Source of the DNA: Acetobacter oryzoeni
GTDB lineage: Bacteria > Pseudomonadota > Alphaproteobacteria > Acetobacterales > Acetobacteraceae
Direction of reading: 5' to 3'
DNA: 64,000 nucleotides
Assembly: GCF_004014775.2 (NCBI RefSeq)
Contig: NZ_CP042808.1
Coordinates: 186,001 to 250,000, forward strand
Positions 43,922 to 53,235 of the stretch are shown here, piece by piece. The translations under genes were made by a program, and so were the position numbers. Position 1 is the stretch's first letter, and the number at the start of each line of letters is the position of its first letter. Below the pieces are notes generated by a model. That model ran no database searches. It was not told the DNA's origin and worked only from the letters and a program-made list of their open reading frames with translations.

Positions 43922-44740
43922 CTAACCGAAGCGGAATCCAGATAGCGCTTTACCCAAAACTATATCGCTATACGTGCGCACGCCTTCATCCTGTCCGGCA
44001 GCACCTGCTGCCACCATAAGTGGCAGTAAATGTTCCTCTCGCGGGTGGCAGACGCGTGCGCCGGGTGCAGAGGTCCAGTGTATGAGCTGTGTATTGCGTT
44101 CAACTGGTGGGGTGGTCACCGCTTTTGCCAGCCATGTATCAAATTCTTGTGCAGCCTGATTGGTAGCAGGAGAGCCGTTCATGAAGTGGCGTAGGTTATG
44201 ATAGGTCATGCCCGTGCCAACAATCAGCACATTCTGGGCACGCAGAGGTTCCAGAGCAGCTCCAAGGGCAATATGGGCTGCGGGATCCATGCTTTTCAGC
44301 AGGGATAGCTCCACAATCGGAATATTGGCGTCTTCAAACGCCAGCATAAAGGGGATGAAAACGCCGTGGTCGAACCCGCGTTCTTCGTCTGTGGCACATG
44401 GCATGCCAACTTCATGCAAAAGGTTGCAAACAGTGCTGGCCAGCGCAGGACTGCCTGGTGCCGAGTATTGCAACTGATAGGTATGTGGTGGAAAGCCATA
44501 GTAATCATAAATGAGCGGTGGATTGGGCGCAGCCGTAACGGTGGGGATGTCTTCTTCCCAATGGCCAGAAACCACCACAATGGCATCGGGTTTGCGGGGC
44601 AGGGTGTTTTGCGTACTGCGGAGATATTCCGCCATCCGGTCCCACGTATCGGGCCAATCCATAAAAAAGCAGGGGCCACCACCATGAGGGAGAAAGAGAA
44701 CGGGCTGACGTGAGGGAAGGGAAGACCCCGTGATGGGCAT
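43922..44740 (-). CDS. DODA-type (LigB-like) extradiol ring-cleavage dioxygenase
   Basis: 272 residues from the ATG at 44740, which has GGAGA in front; the open frame runs further upstream without homology. Landmarks are LFLPHGGGPCFFMD, VVSGHWEED, ERGFDHGVFIPFMLAFEDANI, VGTGMTYHNL and HPREEHLLPLMVAAGA, including metal-binding His residues. It belongs to the YgiD group, which opens the ring of DOPA-like catechols; the physiological substrate is unknown. Confidence 0.9.
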   Translation of the reverse strand: MPITGSSLPSRQPVLFLPHGGGPCFFMDWPDTWDRMAEYLRSTQNTLPRKPDAIVVVSGHWEEDIPTVTAAPNPPLIYDYYGFPPHTYQLQYSAPGSPALASTVCNLLHEVGMPCATDEERGFDHGVFIPFMLAFEDANIPIVELSLLKSMDPAAHIALGAALEPLRAQNVLIVGTGMTYHNLRHFMNGSPATNQAAQEFDTWLAKAVTTPPVERNTQLIHWTSAPGARVCHPREEHLLPLMVAAGAAGQDEGVRTYSDIVLGKALSGFRFG

Positions 44741-44841
44741 GCTGGTTTTCTCCAATATCCGTGTCTCATATTGGAGGGGAAGGGCATGCTTGATAAGCCG
44801 TTTTCTGGAAGAACTCTTTTTACGCAGGGTATGAGGCAAGA

Positions 44842-44876
44842 AAAAAGCTGCGGGGCAGAAGCCACCGCAGCTTTTT
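44842..44876. terminator. Intrinsic terminator between ppa and the dioxygenase gene
   Basis: AAAAAGCTGCGG / CCGCAGCTTTTT form a perfect 12-base stem with an 11-base loop, 22 bases after the ppa stop on the minus strand. It would end ppa transcription before the dioxygenase gene. Confidence 0.92.
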
Positions 44877-44898
44877 GTAAGCAGAGTGCAAAGGCGGC

Positions 44899-45426
44899 TT
44901 ATTTGCCTTTTGCAGCTTCCAGAGCTTTTACAATGAACTCGCCTGCTTCTTCCTTGGTGCCCCAACCGGTCACTTTCACCCATTTGCCTTTTTCGAGGTC
45001 TTTATAGCGGGTGAAGAAGTGTTCAATGGCCTGCACGGTAATTTCCGGCAGATCGCTCACGCTTTCCACTTTGGTAAACTGCGGGTGCACTTTGTCGTGC
45101 GGGACGCAGATGATTTTTTCGTCCTGACCGGATTCGTCTTCCATCTTCAGAACGCCAATCGGGCGGGCGCGAATCACGCAGCCGGGCACAACATTGTGCG
45201 GGGTCAGCACCAGAGCGTCCGTCGGGTCGCCATCAGCTGCCAGCGTGTTGGGGATAAAGCCGTAAGCCGTGGGGTAAGCCATGGGTGTGAACAGGAAACG
45301 GTCTACCACAAGGGCGCCGCTTTCTTTGTCAATTTCGTATTTGACTGAAGAACCCTGCGGAATTTCGATCACGACGTTAATATCAAACGGCACATCTTTG
45401 CCGGGGGAAAGTTTTGAAACGTCCAT
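44899..45426 (-). CDS. ppa: Inorganic pyrophosphatase
   Basis: 175 residues, a family I soluble pyrophosphatase. The signature DGDPTDALVL (about 67) holds the metal-binding Asp residues, and YGFIPNTLA and the C-terminal KVTGWG are family blocks. It hydrolyses pyrophosphate to drive biosynthesis. It is monocistronic, with its own terminator. Confidence 0.97.
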   Translation of the reverse strand: MDVSKLSPGKDVPFDINVVIEIPQGSSVKYEIDKESGALVVDRFLFTPMAYPTAYGFIPNTLAADGDPTDALVLTPHNVVPGCVIRARPIGVLKMEDESGQDEKIICVPHDKVHPQFTKVESVSDLPEITVQAIEHFFTRYKDLEKGKWVKVTGWGTKEEAGEFIVKALEAAKGK

Positions 45427-45582
45427 TGAAGACTGCTCCAGAGCTGAAAAATTAAAGGCGGCAAACCCTATCTGGCAGATGCCCGCTTGCCAAGAGTAAT
45501 GCGTTTTTCATGCCAACTGGCAGTTTTCAGCACAGAAACCCTTGCCAAATCGCTCAGGTTGCGTAATCAGGAACCCGCCTGC

Positions 45583-45656
45583 GCGCCCGTAGCTCAATTG
45601 GTTAGAGCGGGCCGCTCATAACGGCTTGGTTGCGGGTTCAAGTCCTGCCGGGCGCA
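45583..45656 (+). tRNA. tRNA with CAU anticodon, probably tRNA-Ile2 (lysidine type)
   Basis: The 5' end is GCGCCCGTAGCTCAATTGG, the anticodon stem is GGCCG/CGGCT with loop CTCATAA, then TTGGTTGCGGGTTCAAGTCC and acceptor CGGGCGC plus A; CCA is not encoded. It lacks the GGG/CCC anticodon stem of initiator tRNA. The CTCATAA loop followed by CTTGGT resembles tRNA-Ile(CAU), which TilS modifies. Elongator tRNA-Met is the alternative. Confidence 0.88.
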
Positions 45657-45736
45657 GGCGATAACAGCTTGCTGCGCCGATGTGGTCGCACCCGCCAGTT
45701 TTATCTTACCCATCCGCATTACGGGAGTTCATTATC

Positions 45737-47416
45737 ATGGCATCCTATCAATACGTTTATGTCATGAAGGATCTGACAAAGTCCTATCCCGGCGGGCGTG
45801 AAGTGTTCAAAGGCATCACGCTGTCCTTCATGCCGGGTGCCAAAATTGGCATTCTGGGTGTGAACGGTGCTGGTAAGTCTACCCTGCTGAAAATCATGGC
45901 TGGCATCGATAAGGAATTCGGTGGTGAGGCATGGGCCGCAGAAGGTGTGCGTGTTGGCTATCTGGAGCAGGAACCGCAGCTAGACCCCAAGCTGACCGTG
46001 GGTGAGAACGTGGCTCTGGGCTTTGGTGATCTCAAAAAGGCCGTAGATCGGTTTAACGAGATTTCCGCCCGCTTTGCCGAACCCATGGAAGATGAGGAAA
46101 TGAATGCCCTGCTGGCCGAACAGGCCGAATTGCAGGAAAAGATTGATGCCGGTGATGGCTGGGAGCTGGACCGCAAGCTGGATATTGCGCTGGACGCCCT
46201 ACGCTGCCCGCCGGCAGATAGCCCGGTCGATAAGCTTTCCGGTGGTGAGCGCCGCCGCGTGGCCCTGTGCCGCCTGTTGCTGGAAAAGCCCGATCTGCTG
46301 CTGTTGGACGAACCCACCAACCATCTGGATGCTGAAAGTGTTGCGTGGCTTGAACGCACGCTGAAGGATTACGATGGCACCGTGATGGTCATTACCCATG
46401 ACCGTTACTTCCTGGACAACGTGACCAACTGGATTCTGGAAATCGAGCGTGGCCGCGGTATTCCGTTCGAGGGTAACTATTCCTCCTGGCTGGAACAGAA
46501 GCGTAAGCGTCTGGCTCAGGAAGAAAAGGAAGAAAGTGCCCGCCAACGCGCATTGGCTGCGGAACAGGAATGGATTAACGCCAGCCCCAAAGCCCGGCAG
46601 ACCAAAAGCAAAGCCCGTATTACCAAATATGAGGAAATGCTGGCTGCTAGTGCTGAAAAAGTTAGCGGCGTGGCAGACATTGTTATTCCGCCTGGCCCAC
46701 GCCTTGGTGGCACTGTTATTGAAGCCGAAAACCTAACCAAGGGTTTTGGTGAGCGCCTGCTGATTGATAACCTCAACTTTAAGCTGCCACCGGGTGGCAT
46801 TGTGGGGGTTATTGGCCCGAACGGTGCTGGTAAATCCACCTTGTTCAAAATGATTATTGGGCAGGAAAAGCCAGATGCGGGTGATCTGAAGATTGGTGAA
46901 ACCGTCAAGCTTGGCTACGTAGACCAGTCTCGTGATGATCTCGATGCAGACAAAACCGTGTGGGAAGAAATTTCCGGCGGCACAGATGTGATCTATCTTG
47001 GCAAACGGGCTGTGCCTTCACGTGCCTATGTTGGGGCCTTTAACTTCAAAGGGTCTGACCAGCAGAAGAAGGTAGGCGTGCTTTCTGGTGGTGAGCGCAA
47101 CCGCGTGCATCTGGCCAAGATGCTCCGTCAGGAAAGCAACGTGATCCTGTTGGACGAACCGACCAACGATCTGGACGTAGATACTCTGCGTGCGTTGGAA
47201 GATGCACTGGCAGAATTTCCTGGTTGTGCTGTGGTCATCTCGCATGATCGCTGGTTCCTGGACCGTCTGGCAACGCATATTCTGGCCTTTGAAGGCGATT
47301 CCCACGTGGAATGGTTTGAAGGGAACTTCCAGGCATATGAAGAAGACAAGCGCCGTCGTCTGGGCCCGGAGGCTACAGAACCAGGCCGTATCCAGTACAA
47401 ACCTCTTGCGCGCTAA
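45737..47416 (+). CDS. ettA: Energy-dependent translational throttle EttA (ABC-F)
   Basis: 559 residues with two ABC cassettes. Walker A motifs are GVNGAGKST (about 38) and GPNGAGKST (about 365), signatures are [11 protein letters not shown] and [11 protein letters not shown], and Walker B motifs are [11 protein letters not shown] and [11 protein letters not shown]. The linker with [13 protein letters not shown] is the P-site tRNA-interaction motif. There is no membrane domain. It gates the first elongation step on the ribosome according to the ATP/ADP ratio. The ATG at 45737 (GGGAG before it) is preferred over the upstream in-frame ATG at 45680. Confidence 0.96.
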   Translation: MASYQYVYVMKDLTKSYPGGREVFKGITLSFMPGAKIGILGVNGAGKSTLLKIMAGIDKEFGGEAWAAEGVRVGYLEQEPQLDPKLTVGENVALGFGDLKKAVDRFNEISARFAEPMEDEEMNALLAEQAELQEKIDAGDGWELDRKLDIALDALRCPPADSPVDKLSGGERRRVALCRLLLEKPDLLLLDEPTNHLDAESVAWLERTLKDYDGTVMVITHDRYFLDNVTNWILEIERGRGIPFEGNYSSWLEQKRKRLAQEEKEESARQRALAAEQEWINASPKARQTKSKARITKYEEMLAASAEKVSGVADIVIPPGPRLGGTVIEAENLTKGFGERLLIDNLNFKLPPGGIVGVIGPNGAGKSTLFKMIIGQEKPDAGDLKIGETVKLGYVDQSRDDLDADKTVWEEISGGTDVIYLGKRAVPSRAYVGAFNFKGSDQQKKVGVLSGGERNRVHLAKMLRQESNVILLDEPTNDLDVDTLRALEDALAEFPGCAVVISHDRWFLDRLATHILAFEGDSHVEWFEGNFQAYEEDKRRRLGPEATEPGRIQYKPLAR

Positions 47417-47426
47417 GTAAGGTTAA

Positions 47427-47458
47427 TAGGAGCCCTGAGTTTACTGGGCTCCTATCTT
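47427..47458 (+). terminator. Terminator after ettA
   Basis: TAGGAGCCC (47427-47435) and GGGCTCCTA (46-54 of the same block) pair around a 10-base loop, followed by TCTTG. The T-run is weak, but the position 11 bases after the stop fits termination. Confidence 0.7.
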
Positions 47459-47539
47459 GATGAAGGCACCATGTATTACCGGCAGCATGTGCAATTAAAG
47501 GAAGGGTACCTGCCTTTTCTTTGCTGCAAGGTGTGAATT

Positions 47540-48043
47540 GTGGATTCGCGTTCGGTCAGAACTCCGCGCTTACTGCTTAAGCCCGTAACTTGGCGGGATA
47601 TGGAAGATATGGTGCGCCTGAAGGCAGATGGAGGTGCCTTTGGTCGCATGCTTGGTGGTGTGCGCAGCCGCCAACAGGCGGAACTGGAAATGGCGGATGA
47701 TATCGCTTTCTGGGCCTGCCATCGGGTAGGTATTTTCACTATTCATGAAAAAGGCCGCTTTGTAGGGATGACCGGTATTCATGACCGGCCAGATGGACGC
47801 GGCTTTGCCCTGCGTTTTGCACTTTTTCCGTGGGCCAGTGGCCGTGGCATTGCGCGAGAGGCCGCAGGGGCAGCCCTTAACTTTGCGCATGACGCCGGGA
47901 TTAATAAAGTGATTGCCGTTGCGGCAGAAAGCAATGTGGCATCCCGCACTATTCTGGGCGGCATTGGGATGCGGGTGGAAGAAACGTTTCAGAGAGATGG
48001 CCAGACAATGCTGGTTTATGAAAGCGTTTGGCCCAAGCCATAA
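47540..48043 (+). CDS. GNAT-family N-acetyltransferase (RimJ/RimL-like)
   Basis: 167 residues. TPRLLLKPVTWRDMEDMVRL is the typical RimJ/RimL opening, and ASGRGIAREAAGAALNFAHDAG with AAESNVASRTILGGIGMR are the acetyl-CoA-binding and C-terminal blocks. The start is GTG at 47540 after AAGGTG. The acceptor (protein N-terminus or small amine) is unknown. A perfect palindromic terminator begins at the stop codon. Confidence 0.9.
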   Translation: MDSRSVRTPRLLLKPVTWRDMEDMVRLKADGGAFGRMLGGVRSRQQAELEMADDIAFWACHRVGIFTIHEKGRFVGMTGIHDRPDGRGFALRFALFPWASGRGIAREAAGAALNFAHDAGINKVIAVAAESNVASRTILGGIGMRVEETFQRDGQTMLVYESVWPKP

Positions 48044-48076
48044 AAAAGGGGTGTTCCATATGGAACACCCCTTTTT
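48043..48076. terminator. Perfect palindromic terminator, GNAT/mlaC
   Basis: The 34 bases from AAAAAGGGG to CCCCTTTTT are fully self-complementary, centred on CATATG. The site has an A-run and a T-run at either end and serves both converging genes. Confidence 0.93.
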
Positions 48077-48095
48077 AAATTGGAATATGTTTGCG

Positions 48096-48722
48096 TTAGT
48101 TAGCCGGTGCGTTGTGGTGGCTCAGCTGGCGCTGCAAGGCATCCAGCAGGGCACCTACGTTACCGCCATTGCGTGCGATGTAGGATGAATAGTCATTCCG
48201 CTGTGTCAGGCGCAGGCTTGCACCTTCACCAATAACGTCCACCACTTTGGGGCTGCCAGAGGTATCGCTTACAATCCACTGCATGGCAGCGGCAGGCTGC
48301 TGTGGGCGCACCAGCGTGCTGTCTACGGCGTATTCACCAGCACCAGTGCTGGTAACATTGCCCAGCGTAAAGTTTACGCCGCGGTATTCACCCAGCTTGT
48401 CCGTAATGGCGTTAACCAGAACCTGATGGAACAGGCCCAGATAACGCTGCTGCTGATCTGGAGAAGCGGTTTTCCAGTAACGGCCCAGACAGTAACGACC
48501 GATTCCATCAATATCGACGTTTTTCTGCACCAAAGGCAGCACTTTTTCTTTCTTTTCAGCCAACGGAATAGGGCTGTTGACGATGGCAACAAGCTGATTG
48601 CCAAACACCTGAATAAACTGTTTTGCGTTTTCCGCAGCGCGTGCAGGAGCGGAAAAAAGGCCACCAGCGCAAAGCAGGGCAAAGGCACCCAGAACAACAC
48701 GGCGGCTTGAAAGAAATTTCAT
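48096..48722 (-). CDS. mlaC: MlaC-type phospholipid-binding periplasmic protein
   Basis: 208 residues. The signal peptide RVVLGAFALLCAGGLFSAPARA is followed by the Ttg2/MlaC fold: AKQFIQVFGNQLVAIV, DIDGIGRYCLGRYWKTASPDQQQRYLGLF and DYSSYIARNGGNVGALLDAL. It shuttles phospholipids between the outer-membrane MlaA complex and the inner-membrane MCE transporter. Related proteins in hopanoid producers are called HpnM. It lies 27 bases after mlaA. Confidence 0.93.
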   Translation of the reverse strand: MKFLSSRRVVLGAFALLCAGGLFSAPARAAENAKQFIQVFGNQLVAIVNSPIPLAEKKEKVLPLVQKNVDIDGIGRYCLGRYWKTASPDQQQRYLGLFHQVLVNAITDKLGEYRGVNFTLGNVTSTGAGEYAVDSTLVRPQQPAAAMQWIVSDTSGSPKVVDVIGEGASLRLTQRNDYSSYIARNGGNVGALLDALQRQLSHHNAPAN

Positions 48723-48749
48723 GTCTGTGTACCCTTTTGGCTGTTTTTC

Positions 48750-49598
48750 TTAATGGTACCAGTCTGGCACGGTCGCACGGTTATCATTCTTGATGGCTTC
48801 GGCCTGCGCCCGGCGCTGTTGCTGATAGGCACTGCGGATGGTGGCATAAGGATCCAACGCATCACGTTCCAGCGCATCAAGCTCATCCAGATGCTCAGAA
48901 CGGGCATGAACCACCCCAAACAGGTTATACGCCCAGTTGAAGCTGACCAACCCGTATCCGCGTGGCACATAGTCCCATGGAGAAAGGCCTTGGTCAATGG
49001 CGTAGCCAATACCATCACGGATAGAAGATGGCCCCATTGGTAGGAACAGATAAGGCCCTGCGGGAATGCCCCAGTTGGCCAATGTCATGCCGGCATCGTT
49101 ATCATGGTGCGGGAACCCGGCCATTTTAGCCACGTCAATCAAACCACCCAAGCCGACAGTCATGTTCACGCACCAGCGTACAAACATATCGCCTGCGCGG
49201 CGTGGTTTGCCGGCCCCTACATCGTTAAAGAACACGGAGGGCTCGTTCATGGTTCTGACAAGGTTGCCCAAAGAATTACGCACCGGGCGCGGTACGGCCC
49301 ATACGTAAGCCTTGGCCATGGGGCGAAGGGCCCACTTATCGAACTTCATGGTCATGTTGAACATTTTGCGGTTCAACGGTTCGTAGGGATCGTTCGCAGC
49401 CTTGTATTCAGCCAGAGCATCCGGGTCCTTGGGCACAGGTGCCTTAATGGCGCTGCATCCTGCCGTGCCCAGCAAAGTGGCGGCCAGGCAGAATGTGCCC
49501 AGACGAAAACGGCGCTGTGCCGAGGAACCTTCCCGCGTTTGACTTTTTTTTGCCTGCGCGCGAGGGCGGAGCCTTGAGCCGTTCCGTCCTGAAATCAT
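48750..49598 (-). CDS. mlaA: MlaA (VacJ) outer-membrane lipoprotein
   Basis: 282 residues from the ATG at 49598, which has AAAGGTGG in front; an upstream ATG at 49655 is less likely. A basic N-terminus leads to the lipobox LLGTAGC. The VacJ fold follows: NDPYEPLNRKMFNMTMKFD, RNSLGNLVRTMNEPSVFFND, GIPAGPYLFLPMGPSSIRDG. It removes mislocalised phospholipids from the outer leaflet. It is paired with mlaC; the MCE component (mlaD) is 13 kb away in this window. Confidence 0.95.
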   Translation of the reverse strand: MISGRNGSRLRPRAQAKKSQTREGSSAQRRFRLGTFCLAATLLGTAGCSAIKAPVPKDPDALAEYKAANDPYEPLNRKMFNMTMKFDKWALRPMAKAYVWAVPRPVRNSLGNLVRTMNEPSVFFNDVGAGKPRRAGDMFVRWCVNMTVGLGGLIDVAKMAGFPHHDNDAGMTLANWGIPAGPYLFLPMGPSSIRDGIGYAIDQGLSPWDYVPRGYGLVSFNWAYNLFGVVHARSEHLDELDALERDALDPYATIRSAYQQQRRAQAEAIKNDNRATVPDWYH

Positions 49599-49842
49599 TG
49601 CCACCTTTACCTTTGCTCTGTGACGACTGTCTGGCCCATGCTGTATGCAGGCCAATTGCTGTCGCTTTCTCTACCACGAGAAACCAGCGGCGCAATGGCA
49701 GGGCTTACTTGCATAACAAACAGGGGCGTAAAATAGACCTGTGTGCGCGACCTTTGACAGCGGAGTGAGAGATTTTTGTGCAACCTGTTGCTAGAAAGTC
49801 GCACTTTCTATCTTGCTTCAAAAAGAAAAGAGAATCCTGAAA
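49599..49842. other. Intergenic region upstream of mlaA
   Basis: 244 bases. It must carry the mlaA-mlaC promoter (minus strand) and the end of the DjlA-like gene. Apart from GAAAGTCGCACTTTC around 49795-49809, which can form a small hairpin, nothing stands out. Confidence 0.35.
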
Positions 49843-50670
49843 TCAAAGACCACGATCACGCTTGATGATATCCCACGCAGCGTTAATGCGTGAAATCTTG
49901 ACGGATGCGGCTTCAATTTCAACGGCGCTGGCATTCCGGGCCAGAAGGATATCCGGGTGATATTGCCGCACCAGCTTTTTCCAGACAGCGCGCAGTTCTT
50001 CGTTTGAAAGATCAGGCGAGGCCCCCATAACAGCATAGGCATCATCTTCAGCCATTGCTGGGGTAGACCGCCCATGGGCTGCACGCTCCCAAGCGCCACG
50101 GCTCAGGCCAAACAGGGCATGCACGCGCTTGAGAAAGCGCTCTTCCTCTGGAGCCAGCGGTTCATCCGCAGCCAGATCAGCCCGTGCAATTGTAAACAGA
50201 ATCCCCATCAGGTCTTCCAACGGGCGTTTGTCTGTTGCGTAAACCTGCCCCAGTTCGCGCGCAAAAGCCTCGTAGTCATCCGTGCGCTGGCGGGCCATAT
50301 CAAACAGGCGGCCAACTTCACGCATGTTTTCATCAGGCACGCGAAAACGAGATTTAAAGGCGTTGATTTCACGCCGGTTAACGGGTGCATCGCACTTGGC
50401 CAGCTTGGCGCTTAAAATAACGCAGGACAGCCCATAAAGCTGTTCCTTCTTGCCAAGGGCAGCAGCCAGCTTGGCGGCCACAAAGGTGGCTGCACCATTA
50501 GGGTCTGGCCGTGCACGCGCAGCCCATTTATCGCTCCAACCGCCTGTAGGGGGCTGAAGAATCGCACCTGTATCTGCTGCGTGGCCCAGTGCTGTGCCAA
50601 CCGCTGCGCCAACCGGGCCGCCTACGGCAAAACCGGCTACGCCACCAAAAATTTTACCCCAGATCGCCAT
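49843..50670 (-). CDS. DjlA-like co-chaperone (TerB domain plus J-domain)
   Basis: 275 residues. A Gly-rich hydrophobic N-terminus (FGGVAGFAVGGPVGAAVGTALG) leads to a TerB-like helical domain (about 70-185). The C-terminal J-domain is DAYAVMGASPDLSNEELRAVWKKLVRQYHPD, with the HPD motif needed to stimulate DnaK. This is the order seen in DjlA, although the membrane anchor is only weakly hydrophobic. It presumably recruits DnaK for envelope-related folding. Confidence 0.88.
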   Translation of the reverse strand: MAIWGKIFGGVAGFAVGGPVGAAVGTALGHAADTGAILQPPTGGWSDKWAARARPDPNGAATFVAAKLAAALGKKEQLYGLSCVILSAKLAKCDAPVNRREINAFKSRFRVPDENMREVGRLFDMARQRTDDYEAFARELGQVYATDKRPLEDLMGILFTIARADLAADEPLAPEEERFLKRVHALFGLSRGAWERAAHGRSTPAMAEDDAYAVMGASPDLSNEELRAVWKKLVRQYHPDILLARNASAVEIEAASVKISRINAAWDIIKRDRGL

Positions 50671-50749
50671 AAAAGCAGTTTATCACGTTCTGGCAGCGTG
50701 CCCAAACAACCTGATGCGTTAAAGCGGGCACAGCAGTTCTGCGTTGTTT

Positions 50750-50995
50750 TCAGGTGCCGGGAGTCGCGCTTGCGGCAAGTTGGTGTGTCAGCCATTCCAG
50801 CGCATAAACCCGCAAGGCAGAGGCCAGTGATTGCTCGGGGGAACGTGCTGCATCCACCTTTGTAACCAGTTGAGGCAACGTTTGTTTTTGCTGGTTTGCA
50901 ATATCTTCCAGCGCGTTCCAGAAGCTGGGTTCCAGTGCCACGCTGGTATCATGGCCTGCCAGAATTAGGCTGCGTTTGCGTAAATGGCGGCTCAA
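50750..50995 (-). CDS. Ribbon-helix-helix domain protein
   Basis: 81 residues from a TTG at 50995 overlapping the queG stop (TTGA), with GGGAGAGG just before it. The core, RSLILAGHDTSVALEPSFWNALEDIA and SLASALRVYALEWLTHQL, is the RHH_4-type domain common in alphaproteobacteria, a predicted small DNA-binding protein. The open frame extends to 51028 inside queG, so the coupled TTG start is preferred. The target is unknown. Confidence 0.85.
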   Translation of the reverse strand: MSRHLRKRSLILAGHDTSVALEPSFWNALEDIANQQKQTLPQLVTKVDAARSPEQSLASALRVYALEWLTHQLAASATPGT

Positions 50996-52062
50996 GTTGC
51001 CTCTCCCATCAGGCACTGCGTGGCCCAATTTGCGGCTTCCGCCACCACAGAATCCGGGTCTTGCTGCAAGGATTGTGCGTAGGGCAGCAGTGCCGGGTGG
51101 CCGGAATTGCCAATGGCTATCAGCACATTCCGTATAAACCGATTGCGGCCAATGCGTTTGATGGGAGAGCCAGAAAACATGGTGCGAAAAGCGGCATCAT
51201 CAAGCTGGCTGAGCGTTGCCAGTTCTGGCGCTATCAAATCTGGCCGCGGTTGTAGCTTGATGTGGCGGGATGCCTGAGCAAAGCGGTTCCACGGGCATAC
51301 GGCCAGACAATCATCGCACCCATAGATATGTGTGCCAATGGCTTTGCGTAGTGGGGCAGGAATAGGGCCTGCATGTTCAATGGTCAGATAGGAAATGCAC
51401 TTGCGTGCATCCATTTGATAAGGAGCAGGAAAAGCCTGTGTGGGGCATGCATTCAGGCAACGGGTACAGCTGCCGCAACTGCCCCCAGAATCGGCAGATG
51501 TTGGTAGTTCCAGCGTGGTGTAGATTTCACCTAGAAAAAGCCAGCTTCCGTGTTGTCGGGAAACCAGATTGGTGTGTTTGCCTTGCCAGCCTAGCCCGGC
51601 CTGTGCGGCCAAAGGCTTTTCTGCCACGGGGGCTGTATCAACAAATACTTTCACATCCGGGGGTGTATCCAGCACCATGCGGGCTTCACGCACAACAAAC
51701 TGTGCCAGATGCTTGAGCATGCCCTTAACAACATCGTGATAATCACGGTGGCGCGCATAAACGGAAATATTCCCGCATGTGCGATTCTGAAGTGTGTTTA
51801 ATGGATTCTCTGCCGGTGCATAGTTCAGGCCCAATGCAATAACACTGCGGGCTTCTGGCCATAGAGCGGTGGGTTGACTGCGCTGCTCTGTGCGGTCTGC
51901 CAGCCAGCCCATTTCACCATGATATCCTTCAGCCAAAAAGTCTTTCAGCCGCGCACGCACTTCTGGCCTCAGATGAGCGGGGCAGAAGCCAATGGCATCA
52001 AACCCCAGTTCCAGCGCCTTGATGCGTATTTTTTCCGCCAGTTTTGCTGCGGGTGCAGTCAT
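50992..52062 (-). CDS. queG: Epoxyqueuosine reductase
   Basis: 356 residues. It carries two 4Fe-4S motifs (CGSCTRCLNACPTQAF and CDDCLAVCPWNRF) and the cobalamin-binding N-terminal part typical of QueG; the C-terminal HEAT-like helices are short. It reduces epoxyqueuosine in tRNA to queuosine, the last step of the pathway. It follows tgt by 12 bases in the queA-tgt-queG operon. Confidence 0.96.
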   Translation of the reverse strand: MTAPAAKLAEKIRIKALELGFDAIGFCPAHLRPEVRARLKDFLAEGYHGEMGWLADRTEQRSQPTALWPEARSVIALGLNYAPAENPLNTLQNRTCGNISVYARHRDYHDVVKGMLKHLAQFVVREARMVLDTPPDVKVFVDTAPVAEKPLAAQAGLGWQGKHTNLVSRQHGSWLFLGEIYTTLELPTSADSGGSCGSCTRCLNACPTQAFPAPYQMDARKCISYLTIEHAGPIPAPLRKAIGTHIYGCDDCLAVCPWNRFAQASRHIKLQPRPDLIAPELATLSQLDDAAFRTMFSGSPIKRIGRNRFIRNVLIAIGNSGHPALLPYAQSLQQDPDSVVAEAANWATQCLMGEAT

Positions 52063-52074
52063 GGAAGCACTTGT

Positions 52075-53235
52075 TCAGGGAACAGGCGGAATGGTGGGTT
52101 GTGGCATTTCATCTTCCGTCCAGTCCTCTGCTGCCCATTCTGCACGCAAAGTGGTGGCCAACGCATCTAGCCGTTTTTCAATAATCGCCTGCCGAATCTG
52201 GCGCATCAGGCGCTGGTAATAGGCAATATTATGCCATGTCAGCAGCATGGGGCCGAGAATTTCATTGGCGCGGAATAAATGGTGCAGATAGGCGCGGCTA
52301 TGGCGTGAACAGGCCAGACAGTCACAATGCGGAGAAATGGGGCGTGCATCTGTGGCATGGCGTGCATTGCGCAGGTTGAGCGTACCGCGCTCGGTATAGG
52401 CGCGGGCGGTGCGGCCTGCGCGTGTGGGCATCACGCAGTCAAACATATCCACGCCGCGTTGCACGCTGCCCAGCAGATCATCTGGGGTGCCTACGCCCAT
52501 CAGGTAGCGCGGCTTGTCCTGCGGCATGATGGGGGTGGTGGTGTCCAGCGTGGCGAACATCAGTTCCTGCCCTTCGCCAACTGCTAGGCCCCCAATGGCG
52601 TAGCCTTCAAACCCAATATCGGTGAGCGCCTTTACGCTTTCTGCCCGCAGTTCAGGTTCCGTGCCGCCTTGCACAATACCGAACTGACCATACCCTTCGC
52701 GCTGCACATAAGCCTGGCGGGAGCGCGCAGCCCAGCGCATGGAAAGCCGCATGGAAGCCGCAATGGCTTCCGGCGGTGCAGGTAGGGCTGGGCATTCATC
52801 AAAACACATGGTGATGGTGGCATCCAGCGCGTGCTGGATGTCTGTTGAACTTTCAGGCGTGAGCCGATGTTCAGAACCATCAATATGGGAGCGGAAGGTG
52901 ACGCCGTCCTGATCCAAGCGTCGCAGCGCGCCAAGGGACATAACCTGAAAGCCCCCTGAATCTGTCAGAATCGGGCCAGACCAATCCATAAACTTATGCA
53001 GGCCACCCAAGGCGCGTATGCGTTCTGCCCCCGGCCGCAGCATGAGGTGATAGGTATTGCCCAGAACAATGCCAGCACCGGTGGAGCGCACGGCATCCAT
53101 GGTCATGGCTTTTACCGTGCCAACGGTGCCAACCGGCATAAAGGTTGGGGTGGCCACAGGGCCGTGGGCTGTGTGCAGCATGCCTGCGCGCGCGGCGCCA
53201 TCTGTGCTTTCACACGTCCAGTTAAAGCGGGTCAT
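52075..53235 (-). CDS. tgt: tRNA-guanine transglycosylase
   Basis: 386 residues. The active-site motifs [14 protein letters not shown] (about 90-103), GGLAVGEG and [16 protein letters not shown] are present, and the zinc site [16 protein letters not shown] lies near 305-320. It exchanges guanine-34 for preQ1 in GUN-anticodon tRNAs. It overlaps the queA stop by four bases. Confidence 0.97.
   Translation of the reverse strand: MTRFNWTCESTDGAARAGMLHTAHGPVATPTFMPVGTVGTVKAMTMDAVRSTGAGIVLGNTYHLMLRPGAERIRALGGLHKFMDWSGPILTDSGGFQVMSLGALRRLDQDGVTFRSHIDGSEHRLTPESSTDIQHALDATITMCFDECPALPAPPEAIAASMRLSMRWAARSRQAYVQREGYGQFGIVQGGTEPELRAESVKALTDIGFEGYAIGGLAVGEGQELMFATLDTTTPIMPQDKPRYLMGVGTPDDLLGSVQRGVDMFDCVMPTRAGRTARAYTERGTLNLRNARHATDARPISPHCDCLACSRHSRAYLHHLFRANEILGPMLLTWHNIAYYQRLMRQIRQAIIEKRLDALATTLRAEWAAEDWTEDEMPQPTIPPVP

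Noticed and set aside
45583..45656. Initiator tRNA-fMet
   Set aside because: The anticodon stem lacks the three G-C pairs of initiator tRNA and the first acceptor pair is G-C; tRNA-Ile2 fits better.
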